From Rhodocollybia butyracea (lineage: Eukaryota; Basidiomycota; Agaricomycetes; Agaricales; Omphalotaceae), in the NCBI GenBank assembly GCA_015501585.1, contig JADNRY010000075.1:186001-250000 (forward strand): a stretch of DNA of 64,000 nt, given 5' to 3'. Position numbers and translations under genes: made by a program. Shown piece by piece: positions 11,100-22,109 of the stretch (positions within the stretch are counted from its first letter, which is position 1; every line of letters starts with the position of its first letter). A model generated the notes under the pieces. It had not been told where the DNA came from, made no database searches, and saw only the letters and a program-made list of their open reading frames with translations.

Positions 11100-13925
11100 A
11101 TGCTAACCACTACGAATTGCCTGTATTACATTCAGGCTGATACTCTGCGCGAGATACTTGTGCTTATGCGTGGCATACATTCAATGATGCATAAGCGTGA
11201 GGCTGGCTCTTTGCCAGATCATAGCCTGTCATCCAGTGAGCATGTACCAACCAGAAACTCTTCTGTTCCCGATGCCCCGTCGCCGTTGCCAACATACGCT
11301 ATCAGAGAAGCACTACTATCTGCTGATACATCTGATGACAGCACTGAAGCTCAACGTTATAGCTTGTCATCATCTACACCCGCACCACCACACGACGGCG
11401 AGCTCCAAGAACTATCTACTATCAGAGCATTCGATGACGGTATTGAAGCTCAACGCCGCAGTCCTTCGGGCGCTACGGCTGGTCCTTGCCTGCCATCTGG
11501 GCACAGCGTATCAATCAGAACCTCTTCTGCTACTCGTTTAGCACCTGAGTCGTCAATGGATGCAATAGGCAAAGTACCACTTGGTGAATCCGACGACTCT
11601 GGTGCTAAAGCTCAACATCGTAGTTCGCCATCCCCCACCCCTGATTCTCAATTGGAACCTATTTCTACATCATTGCCTGCAGGGAAACCGTCTCCAGCTG
11701 CAGAGCACCTTAATCCAACCACTTCATCAAATGTCACAACATTGCTTGAAGATGTTGTGGAGTATCTAAAAAATTTCAGTGAAGCATTCAGCGACTCTCA
11801 GGCTGGCGCTTCTACCATGGCAGCAAATGAAGGCAATAAGAAACCATTCTTGGCAAAGCTATTTGGACTGAGCAAAGAACGCTCCAATCCGTTTGCTGGC
11901 GAGTGATCAACATGATCATTGATAGCCTAGTTTGCTCACTATACTTGTGTGTAGCGACGTATGATTATCGGCTGAAGTATCCTCGTGACAAGCGCTATCA
12001 TGAACTTGACGAGGATGCTCGAGTGTTTTGGGTGTACAATGATGAAGCTGCTTCTTTTGACAGTGACATGGTTGGTGAGTTAAGCGACAGTCTTGATATC
12101 TTGCTGGTCTTTGTGTGTTATATCTTTCTTACATTTTGGGCTCCTGCTGAAAGAATCCTAGGCTGGTCTTTTTTCTGCTGTTCTCACCACATTTGTTGCA
12201 CAAACATCTCAAGCACTATCCGTTGACAACACGGCGCTCTCGGCATCCTACTTATCTGAGATTGCTGTTCTATTGCGTGGACAGGCTAATGGTACTTCTC
12301 TTTCAAGTATTGCTTCCATAGACTCTTCGTTTGAGCCTGCCAGAAGCGATCTCTGGGTCAATGGACTCTGGTTCACGAGTCTTACTATCTCCCTTTCTGT
12401 TGCGCTCTTTGCTGTTCTCTCCAAACAATGGCTACGCCAGTATCTGTCTATAATTACTGGTTCTGCGCGAGAGCGTGCGTTCATTCGACAATTTCGTTTT
12501 GATGGTCTTGAAACTTGGCGGGTTCAGAGCCTTATTGGCATCTTGCCTGTACTCCTCCATGTTTCCTTAATCTTGTTCCTTGTTGGACTTGTCATCTTTC
12601 TGTCGCCTCTTAATGAGGCCATAGCAGCTGTGGCTGGTAGCCTAACATCGATTGTTGCCCTTTTGTACCTCAGCGCCAACATTCTTCCGCTTTTCACTGT
12701 ACAGTGCCCTTACAGAACGACATTCACTGATCTCCTATACTATGTTTACCAATTACTGTCTATCGCAATGAGGACAGCTGGCCACAGGTTATATAACTAT
12801 AGCTCACACTTGCGTCCTCGTTGGAATTTGGAGACAAACACGGATCCAAGTGTTCCAGGTATGATTCACAGTCTGAAGGATATGGAGCGACTCAAAGCCT
12901 GTAATCGCCCTCTGGGTGATCAGCAGAATGAATATAAAGCCCTGTCCTGGCTTGGAAAGTCCACAAGTAGTGCATCTGCAAAGGAAATTATCCTTCATTC
13001 CCTGGGGGCATTCTCGTCAGATATGTCAGAAGCCCTATGCGCTCCTGATGCCCTTCGCTATCTTTATGGGGTCACACACTATAGCCAACTTCTGGTTACC
13101 CTGGTAAATATGACGAGACAGATTGTTCGAGATTCAGAAGCTGATGACCAACTGGAATCTTTTTGTCGAGCGATACTTCACACACCCGTAAACATTGAGG
13201 AGGACCTTGGAGCCATCTCCTACTCTAGCGATCAAATAACAGACCCTCAAGTTATATTGTGTCTTATGGCATGTGGGTATGATGGCGAACTCGATCCTGA
13301 CAGTCCTCGAACCCGTGTATCTTCATATCGTCCTCGACATCTCGAGCCTAGATCTGCCCTACTTCAGGTTTTTCATTCATATGCAGATGGGCGACCACAA
13401 CCCGAAGTTCCAACTCTAGTGTGGCAAAAACTTCTCAGAGTCTCTGATCGTATACCGCTGACCCATGCCTCCCCCAGCCTGCTTAATGCACTCTCGAACG
13501 TCGAGACTATGTTTCCAGGCATTCCCCCAGAGCAATCTTATCCTATGACCCTGAACAAATTTTGGGGACAGTTTCAATACAAGTGGAAGACCTATGACTT
13601 ATTTTCACCCTATGATGCAAAGAAAGAGCTGGAACGGCGCAACGGCTTGGGATCTTTGCCAGACGAATGGGAAGAACACACTCTACTGGGGCTTAGATAT
13701 TTTGTGAACGTGAACGGATGGGTGAGTCACAGGTGGGAGGACCCCCGCTCTATGGAGCAGGAAGAATATATGGCACCCAATCCGCTCCTGCCATTACTGC
13801 CCCCAATCGCTGGCTCCTTCCGGTATGGCGGCAGAAGGCATCGTCATTATTTTAGAACCTCATCAGAAGAGTTGCTTGCCAGTCATATGCGAAGGAGATT
13901 ACCCCCGCTGGCTTATGACCCGTGA
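11100..13925 (+). CDS. DUF6535 multi-pass membrane protein, copy 2 (GC-AG first intron)
   Basis: Tandem paralogue of the gene at 7018. Exons 11100-11898, 11955-12112 and 12162-13925 give 906 residues. The layout is identical: Ser/Thr/Pro-rich N-terminus, YDYRLKYPRDKRYHELDEDARVFW, four transmembrane segments, then a soluble C-terminus ending PPLAYDP. Two things are odd. The first intron has donor GCGAGT where copy 1 has GTGAGT, so it would be a GC-AG intron. The ATG homologous to that of copy 1 (11081) runs into a stop because two bases are missing before 11130; the frame is rescued by the ATG at 11100, which changes the first residues to MLTTTNCLYYIQ. The transmembrane core is nearly identical to copy 1 even at synonymous sites, while the rest is clearly diverged. 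Function unknown. Confidence 0.82.
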
Positions 13926-16900
13926 GGATTCCTTTGAGGTCTGGACTCAATCCATTGCATATCTATTTGTACCGTGTGGTATGCAATATTTCACCAAGTG
14001 CAGCCTTATCAATCTGTCGAGGTCTTTTCCCTCATCCCACGTCCCCCGTAGTTAGTCTAGTAGTAGTAGTTCTGCTGTAGCTAGTGGTTGGACTTGTGAT
14101 AATCTAATCTATCATAAGAGTAGTGGTCGGGGATTGGCACGTTACATAAAGGTTCAGCGAGAGAGATTAACCAAAGGTTGCTACCTGCTGCGTGAGTTAA
14201 AGTAGTAATGGGTGGCTCTTAATACTTTTGCTCGGATTTCATGTTGCAATAATAGACCCATACCTGTCTCCCTGCGCCAACTGCGGACTGCGGAATCGAT
14301 ATGCTTCACGATAAAGTCAAGCTCCAATACATGCGTGCAAGGTACTTAACAGCAGGCAAGGAACAGTCCACTTCCGCTTCCTTTATCTGTAACACGTGTA
14401 TTCCTGCTGGTAAGTATAACCAAGCATCTGTATACAAGGTTTTGGGAGGAACACCAGCCACGAATCATTTTAGACTAAGCACGTGTAGGAGAAACGGCTT
14501 ATCTCACGGTAAAACTCAAGGCTCGCAAGTTACGATTGAACTTCCCTGAATCGCTCTCCCTCATGGCCATGGATTTCGAGGGTCAGTGTTCTTTAGAGCC
14601 TAATGCCACCGATGTGATCAAGTCCCAGGCCTCATAGAAGATTCTAACACTGTGAACAACGTGCTTGGAAGTAACGATGAAAGGATCGAGAGTGACTACT
14701 TAATCACTACCGATAGCACGATTGGCAGACTCAAGTGTAGAGTTAGGCTCACTCAACCAGCAGGTTGATTGCTAAGTTGATACAGCTCGTAAGTAGCCAT
14801 AGATCACCGAAAGGTAATGGGTTCAATTGGATAGGCGTTCTACTACTAACTACTAACTCACAAGCTCCTGAACATGTATCTAACGGTGTTCGGCTACTTG
14901 GACAAGAGAAAGTTGGGTTGCGTAACCCCTTCCATGGGAATCCGAATATCTGGACGGTAGTTATTAGTCGGGAGAGAAAGCACTTTCTGGAAAGAAAGTA
15001 TGTGAGCTACTCGGCATAATCCAAGATCTGAGAGCGGCTTCAAAGGTTCTCGAAGATCGAAGACTCTTTTCTGTATTCAGTATCGTCGATTAATGGAATT
15101 TAGGTTTGAATTTGAACACTCGCCACAAATGCGTGATCTGAGCTACAGTTGTTGTTGAATTGCGAATCGTGTTACCACTTGAATTTATCGTGGGTTCAGT
15201 GCTCATGGCTGGCTTAATAGAGCCATTCGAATCCTTGCTGTACTGACACCGTCACCCGTGGAGGAGAGGTGTTCATGCTTCTTCGGGGGTTGATTAATTC
15301 ATCGGAAATCGACCGTCTGGGAATAAGGTATAATAATGAAGACCACAGTCTGTTCCATGGCGATGATGTCGGGCAGCATTCAAGATTGAAAATTTTGACA
15401 ACGATGCCAGTGGTAGAGTTGTAAAGTCTTCGCATCAATCTGTAAGTGTTTAAATAAGACTTCAATTTGTTCAGCATATAGAACGCAACATAGTAATTCC
15501 GCACTTTTGAGACTAAGTAGGTCGACGTTGCTTTCAATATAGCATATGTGTCAGGAGCGTATGTATGAATCTTGCGTGGCTGCTGGTAACACCGTGGCAT
15601 TAGACTGTCGGACAAAATTCGGGAGACGAAACGAAGGAGCAACGAATGTTCTGAACTTGCCTTGCAGAATTCAGAAAGAATCATATCATGAGAATCTGAG
15701 AATCTAGGGCGAAACTTACAGAACTTTGTTTCCTTTTAGCAGGGTATCTTTTCCCTCCCCTCTGTATCACTGTCTCGCTTCAGTTTTGGCGATGCGAAAG
15801 TTTGCATGAATCATTCTGTTTTGGGTTCACAGCCATCGGTGAGGTACCCAAACTGATATCAGGAAAGTTTTAACACGAGCATCGCAGGGTGTTACATTTG
15901 CATCAGGTTTGCATTTGACAACGACAAAAATACAGCCTGAGGTACTTGTTGGGTCCTCAGGCCGCCTCGTCCCCGGAATTCACCACCAGGCAGCTCGAGA
16001 TCCGAAAATATAATAACAAGACGAAGGGGAAATGTCTAGAAAATGTATAATAACAAGACAGAGGAACGCCTTGAGGCTTGAGGCGCTGGAATAATGACAA
16101 AAGGGACTCCAAGGAGCTCCGCCCGCGCTGACCCCAAGGACGGTCTGCATCCGACATAATCGTATACATTCGTCCGAGTTGTATTGCTAGCAGGTCTGGT
16201 AGACCGACAGGGCACGAAAAGAAGAAGGGTTAGCCCATCCGAGATATCTTCGCTGTCAGATCCAATACCAAGAAGAGACGGAACGAGAGGAGCCATCGCA
16301 CTCGGGCAATGTTTATCACAACCAACTGATGGGCGGCTGCCAGCCAGTGTCGAGTCAGAGGACGAGTCATGGTGATAGACGCCCTCAAAGCCAGGTCAGT
16401 CACACAAATGGAGTAGTAATTTACGTTTGTACTTGGGCCGGGGACGGCGTCCGAGCCAGAGAGCTGGTCTTTTTTGTGTTCTACGGGCGAATTCGAGATT
16501 CGGGAAACAAGGCAAGTAGGGTAGCTTTGCGACCCGGCAAGATACGACCGCAAGTTAAAGATAGCGCGAGCGGCATGGAGCTTTGACTGCACTTTCTTGG
16601 ATCCGTGTAGCGCGCAATCTGGACAGTAATCTGGAAAGTAATCTAATCTTGTAGTCCAAACGGCGACGTATCCAAACGTTCTGAAACGATAGGGCCAGTA
16701 AAGGGCGAACATACTTATGTACTGACAGAGAGAATGACTGTTATGTTAGATTTTTTGTGACTTCGAATTTGCCGAGGAGAAAGGAGAAACGGGAAGGAAG
16801 GAACCAGTGCAATGGTAACGTTAATATTTTCCCACAATGTTCCTTTTGTTTCGTCACGGCCAAAGGCTATTGAAGCGGTACATACAACTATGAGTCTTGT

Positions 16901-17026
16901 CAACGAAACCCGTACTTCCTATAAATACGTCTTTCGTTTATACGGATGGTCCCTGCCCTTGGTTGCGTGTAAAATCCCACCAGCGGGTTCACAGCTTATT
17001 CATCTACCACTACTACTCCCACTGCT
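13926..17026. other. Gene-poor 3.1 kb, no gene recognised
   Basis: Several short open frames on both strands (for example 15214-15684 minus and 16184-16375 plus) lack any recognisable domain, and no splice pattern links them. A short tag-rich run (tagtagtagtag) lies near 14058. No RNA gene was recognised. The final 150 bp before 17027 should hold the promoter of the F-box gene. Confidence 0.45.
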
Positions 17027-18413
17027 ATGGGCTTCTTCCGGTTCTTCGATTCGTCTCAGGTATTTCTCAAATATTTCTTCGTTGTTCGTGCACTCAATAT
17101 CGTACAGACTGGCTCAGAGCATAATATCTCGTTCGACTTGACAATCCCACATACTAAACCTATCCCCTCCATCACTCAACCCCGCCATGCTACACGCATC
17201 CCACTGGAAGTCATCATGCTTTTCATGGACGCCGCATACAACGATGAAAACATCGAATTGAACAAGAGCATGCTCAGATCGTTCGCGCTGGTTTGCAGAG
17301 ACTGGTCCATGCACGCCCAAAGGCTTCTCTTCCGTCACGTAGCTCTCGATTCCTTGGCAGATTATCTCGCTTTTAAGACCGCCGCTGACAGATCAACAGA
17401 ACGCGGTCGTGTGCTTGGCAATGCTGTTCGTACTATGCGAGTCTCATTGGATCCCAACCAACCTTTCGCCCTGGATCAGCTTTCCTTTGCTCATGCTGTA
17501 ACCCTCTGTCCACAGCTCCACGAGTTGACTATCGGTTTATACGGCTGTGTCTCACCAGGCCCAGATATCGTTGGGTCTCCCGATACCACGCGTATGCGGA
17601 GACCTGCACCGGCATTTGACGAGGCTGCCCTCGCAATTCTCAGATCCGGGCCCAGTATCGCCGCACTGCGTTTCAACAATTGGTCAGAGAACCGTCAGTC
17701 CATTACGCAGCTGCTCGGCGTATGGCCCACGCTCAAGTCTCTCGTCATTGGCGGCACTGCCTCGCCCGAGCTTCCATCTCCCGTATGTGAACCTTTACCC
17801 TGTGCCCTCGAAAAACTGGGGATCAACGTTCAAAGTTGCCCGTCTGTTGACTTCATGCGGTGGCTTTTACACAACTCGCATGATACACTTTGTTCTATCG
17901 AGTTCGAACGGGAGCCTTCCACTGCTGTCCTCCAGCATGTTGTCGAGTCTCACCACGCCACGCTCACCTCACTTGCCCTACCGACTTGTTCTCGTGCTAC
18001 AGCACGTGTATTGGCCAAGTGTAAGTGTACAAGCCTGCGGAAGTTTACCGTCGAAGACGCAGCGTCATTTCCTTTGGCTCTCAAGGAACTTTCGACTGGC
18101 GTTGAACACATAGGGTTCAGCCTAAACAAGGAATCATCGATGCAAGCTGCTTTGGAAGCTGTTAAAGCGAATGGTTCTTTACAGGCTGTGACTGTCAATC
18201 TATGGAACGGCGGTAAGCTTCATCGACAGCTACCTTCTTTAAAGATGGCATGCGCTCTTCGTGGAATTCATCTTAGAATTACTGATGATATTCGAGTCTT
18301 TCGTGTTATCGTTGTACGTTAACAGCCTTCCCGCCTGAAGCTTTCTTTTGTGGCTGACTCTTTCTTTGCAGCAAGGTGAACACATGACGCGGGTACCGGA
18401 TACACTCTTATGA
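17027..18413 (+). CDS. F-box-like / leucine-rich-repeat-like protein
   Basis: Exons 17027-18313 and 18372-18413 give 442 residues. After a variable N-terminus comes a typical Agaricomycete F-box-like segment: RIPLEVIMLFMDAAYNDE, then SFALVCRDWSMHAQRLLFRHVAL at about residues 80-105. The rest contains spaced LTIGLYG, LKSLVIGG and LTSLALP type Leu-rich strands, as in F-box proteins with LRR-like C-termini. Such proteins usually serve as substrate adaptors of SCF ubiquitin ligases (family knowledge); no target can be inferred. A 58-nt intron (18314-18371) replaces the immediate stop at 18322 and ends the protein at DTLL; without it the last residue would be Arg. The ATG at 17027 is chosen as the first in the open frame. 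Confidence 0.72.
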
Positions 18414-20960
18414 CCTTGATGCCTCATTTACTCCGTTGTATCAATATCGCTCCCAGACCGTCGTCGACGATTACGATGATTACGACCATGCACGTTTCAC
18501 ATCTGCTGTATCATTCTATCCATCCGTCTCCAACTTGCTACGACTATTAACTCATCATCAAAAGTTCAACACTCTCCAGCATGGCCGATGGCCGTCGCTC
18601 GGGCTGTTGTTCATAATCATAGACTCATCTCAGCACCCGAGATCACCAATGAACTAAAATATACATCGCTATTATTCTATATTCTTACACACTCGTTACA
18701 ATTTAGCCATATTATTTATCCTAGCACCTCTACCTTTCAAGTCGGATAATTATCTCATTCGAGTCTTTTAATTAGACTTTCTTGTATCTACATCTTGAAC
18801 ACTACTTACACACACTACTTACACAATGGTGAATATACGTGGGGGTGTCCCTCCGTCGACCATACTTTCAAAATACTTGCCTCGAGTTCCCGGTACAAGC
18901 CTCGCGCCGTCTTGGCTAATTCTAGAATTCAGTCCATGCGTCCCCAAGGCCTCAAGGCCTCACGCGTCGGGGGTCATGTCCGTAATTACCTCTAAGCATC
19001 ATACGCGTATGTAACCTCGGGGAACCTGACTGTCAGTGTCAACTGGTCACTGGAGACCTTGTTTTCGTTGACCTATGAAATCCACGTTTTCAGCCCTGTG
19101 GCGTATACGACCTCAAATTGCTTCAATTGTCTACAGAAATGCTGTAAGTAACTTGGTAAGTAATAATTAAAGTGCATATTGTACAGTAATGGTAATATTG
19201 TACAGTAATGGTAATATTACATTTGCGGGCCTTTGACATTACAAATGCGGAACTTGTGCAAAGCCTGGCATGAGTGTCGAGACGTCGAGGTCCCCGTGGG
19301 CGACACGGAGTCGGCGGTACTTGTTTTTGGAGCTGCTTCCCAGAAAACTTTGCAAAAGCTCTGCCTCCGTACTCTGCTGACTTGCGCTGTGGGTGATCGG
19401 TGCCAAACCATATTCGGATCTTGTGCGCCTATTTTCCATTTCATACGACAATAATGAGATCGATGAAGAGATCACGCTCCTCTACTCTAAGCTGTGTCTC
19501 TCTCTGCTTGCCCAAGTTGTATCAGGCCTTTTGTAATAAATCAAAACGAGAAAAGCTCAAACTACATACATGTGGAAATCAAGAGGGACATAAAAGTCGA
19601 TAAATCAAATAAGGAGGCTCTTCTGCCAAGTCAACTTGGTTGTTATAACCTCACTCGATGTTGGCTTCCTTGCCATATTGCTTGCATCGTCTCTTGGCTC
19701 ATGTTCTCTCTTTCCTTTCCTCCGCCGATTCCTGTTGTTCTTTTTCCGCGTTTGTTCAATATACTCGATTCGACTCCTGGCTTTATCTTTGCCGATATCC
19801 CCAGCCACTCCTCTGATGGGAATCGTGGGATGTATTTTGAAAAACGAAAAACCAACAAAACCCTATGAAATGCATCTCAACGTGCCCCACCAATGGCTCC
19901 TCTAAGCCTTTTGGACTAACTCCTCGATGGGACCACGCTGGTTATTTCCTTTCTTCGTTAGTAGACTCTGTGATCTCGCAAAGCTGGACTGGTCAATTTG
20001 TACTAATGATTTCGACTTGGCCATCCCATAACCTCTACTCAAAACCACTATCTCGCCTTGCACAACCAAGTACACTAATTACAACATCCAAATAATCTGC
20101 CTCCTCCGGTGACTGGATGTACTGTGGATGTACTAAAATATATATATTTCAACTAATACGATGCTATATTTTTAACACCATTCTCGAAACCGGAATAAAC
20201 GTCGACCCTATATGCTTGTTATGCTAATTGTTGAAGCCTATTAAATCCTTCTATGAAGTCGGAAAGCTTGGCTACTTGGACTTGGACAGACTTGAACCAA
20301 CGACCCTTGACGGATCCCCGTGCGTCTATTTTCTATCTCGTACGAAATTTACTCTCAAGTACATAAAAATCTATCCCCCAGATGCACGAAGAGATCCCCG
20401 CTCCGCTCCGTACACTTGTATGGCTTTTATCATCAACAGACTCGGAATGGAGGAGTTAGTAGGAGTTAGTGTACATGTACTAAGAGGGCGGGTGAAACCG
20501 GAATAATAACTCGACCCTCAGGCTTCAGAGCTCATGCATCGGCGCGGTGAATCGGGATATATTTCCTAATGCAAACTTGCCTCCTTGCAATTAATGTATG
20601 GACTGGTCCCGCTCTTCTGTCCCGCTAAATTTGGCATAATAATGGCGGCAGAGCGCGCTCAATTTCCAGGCGGCGTACATCGTAGTATTGTATATAACTC
20701 CAGAGGGATAATTAAATAATCAATCAAGACCAGTAGCAGCGAAAAGCATGGTGCAACCGTACCAAGAATTCACGTGGTCCAAAGCAAGGCTAGTCGGTGA
20801 ATCTGTATCTCGGTTAGTTCGGGGGTCGTTCAAGTTATGTAGCATAATTACAGAGGCTATTGACGAGAACTTGGACCAGATCTACAAAATCTCGTCAAGC
20901 TTTGGAACCATTGAGTTCTTTGAATGTATATGTACCTGTACACAGTACGCCAACAGCAGA
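18414..20960. other. Gene-poor 2.5 kb, no gene recognised
   Basis: Short unrelated open frames only. A small tandem duplication (gtacagtaatggtaatatt twice) sits at about 19180-19218. No gene, RNA gene or complete element is recognised. Confidence 0.45.
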
Positions 20961-20966
20961 CTAACC

Positions 20967-21788
20967 TAGGACCCCGGAAAATACACCTTAAGGCCTTTCG
21001 CAAAAAAAATAATTTTGAGCCAAAATGTCCGAGCCGAAATCGCAAAAATTTCGTCCGCTGGACCCAAAAATGTCCGAACTCCGAGTGGCCTCCAGTTTTC
21101 CCTGTTAGTCAATGGGGTACCCGAAAATTCACTGGGACCCCCCCCGCGATATGAAACCGCGCAAATATCTGAAGACTCGGTATATTTAGATAAGTTTTCC
21201 ATTCTTCCCTGCAGTTTTCGCAATAACTACATACAACATGTTCAGTACTGGTTAAGTAAATGAATCGGTGGCTGCACCTTTGCCAGTGAATAGTTCCCCC
21301 ATCAACGCAAACCAAATTGTAGTTATCCACTTAGGGCAGGAGACTCTTGCATTGACCACACTTGCCAAGAGTGGCGCCTTTGTTAACTCAGGCCATTGAG
21401 CTCATCAGTGACTAGCATCTCAAGTAGATCATATTAGGCATCGAGAATCAAGATGCTAGTATACCAGATTATCAGAGTACTTCCTATTCTGCCAAGTATT
21501 CTGCCCAATCCAGTAGTTACGGTAGGTTACAGTGCGTGTTTCAGCCTCTATCTGCAGCTACTGTGCTCTCTTAGTTGCCCTGCGCGCAACCTGCGCGCGA
21601 CATCGAGCCTTGGCCACCCTCAAAAAAAAAAGAAAACATAAATTTCTACCAGGAATTTGTCCGAAAGTCGAGAGGCCTTTGGCTCAAAATCGTCGAAAAT
21701 GTCCGAAAGTCGAGAGGCCTTTTTCAAAAAAATTTCAAAATTTGTCCGAACCACCGAAAGGCCTTGAGGTCTATTTTCCGGGGTCCTA
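20967..21788. mobile_element. Non-autonomous DNA transposon (MITE-like) with 34-bp TIRs and 6-bp TSD
   Basis: The left end (20967-21000, starting taggaccccggaaaata) and the reverse complement of the right end (21755-21788) agree at 32 of 34 positions. The element is 822 bp and is flanked by ctaacc at 20961-20966 and again at 21789-21794, a 6-bp target-site duplication. Subterminal sequence carries repeated gtccga and gaggcctt motifs, including two copies of gtccgaaagtcgagaggcc at about 21660 and 21700. No transposase frame is visible, so it would need an enzyme in trans. Superfamily not recognised. Confidence 0.8.
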
Positions 21789-22109
21789 CTAACCTTTTCT
21801 CGATCTTTTCCATTTTGCCAGTACACCAGATCGAGATTGTTTGGACAGTTCGAACCTATAGAGCCAAAGTCAGCACACCGCGTGGCATTAATGATTGACG
21901 CTGCACATGGACGGATGAATTACAGTACAGTGTGTTAAGTAAGTAGTGTGTATTGTATTTCGCTTTACAGCAGTGGCATACAGGTGGCATATATGTTGCC
22001 AAAAGCCCGAAAGTCAGTAGTACCCATAAATAATCATAGTTAGACTCAGATCTGGAGAATATAACAGGAGTATCTGTATAACTACGTTGGCAATGCGCCT
22101 CCTAAGGCC

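Noticed and set aside
15214..15684. Open minus-strand frame of 156 codons
   Set aside because: No recognisable domain, unremarkable composition and no splice context; likely a chance frame in a gene-poor stretch.
16184..16712. Overlapping frames on both strands, including a basic run KRRRVSPSEISSLS
   Set aside because: No domain and no continuation on either side; a nuclear-signal-like run alone is not enough to call a gene.
20262..20340. tRNA-like text on the minus strand (ggttcaagtc, resembling a T-loop)
   Set aside because: The bases on either side do not form a T stem, and no matching D arm, anticodon arm or acceptor stem is found at the right distances.
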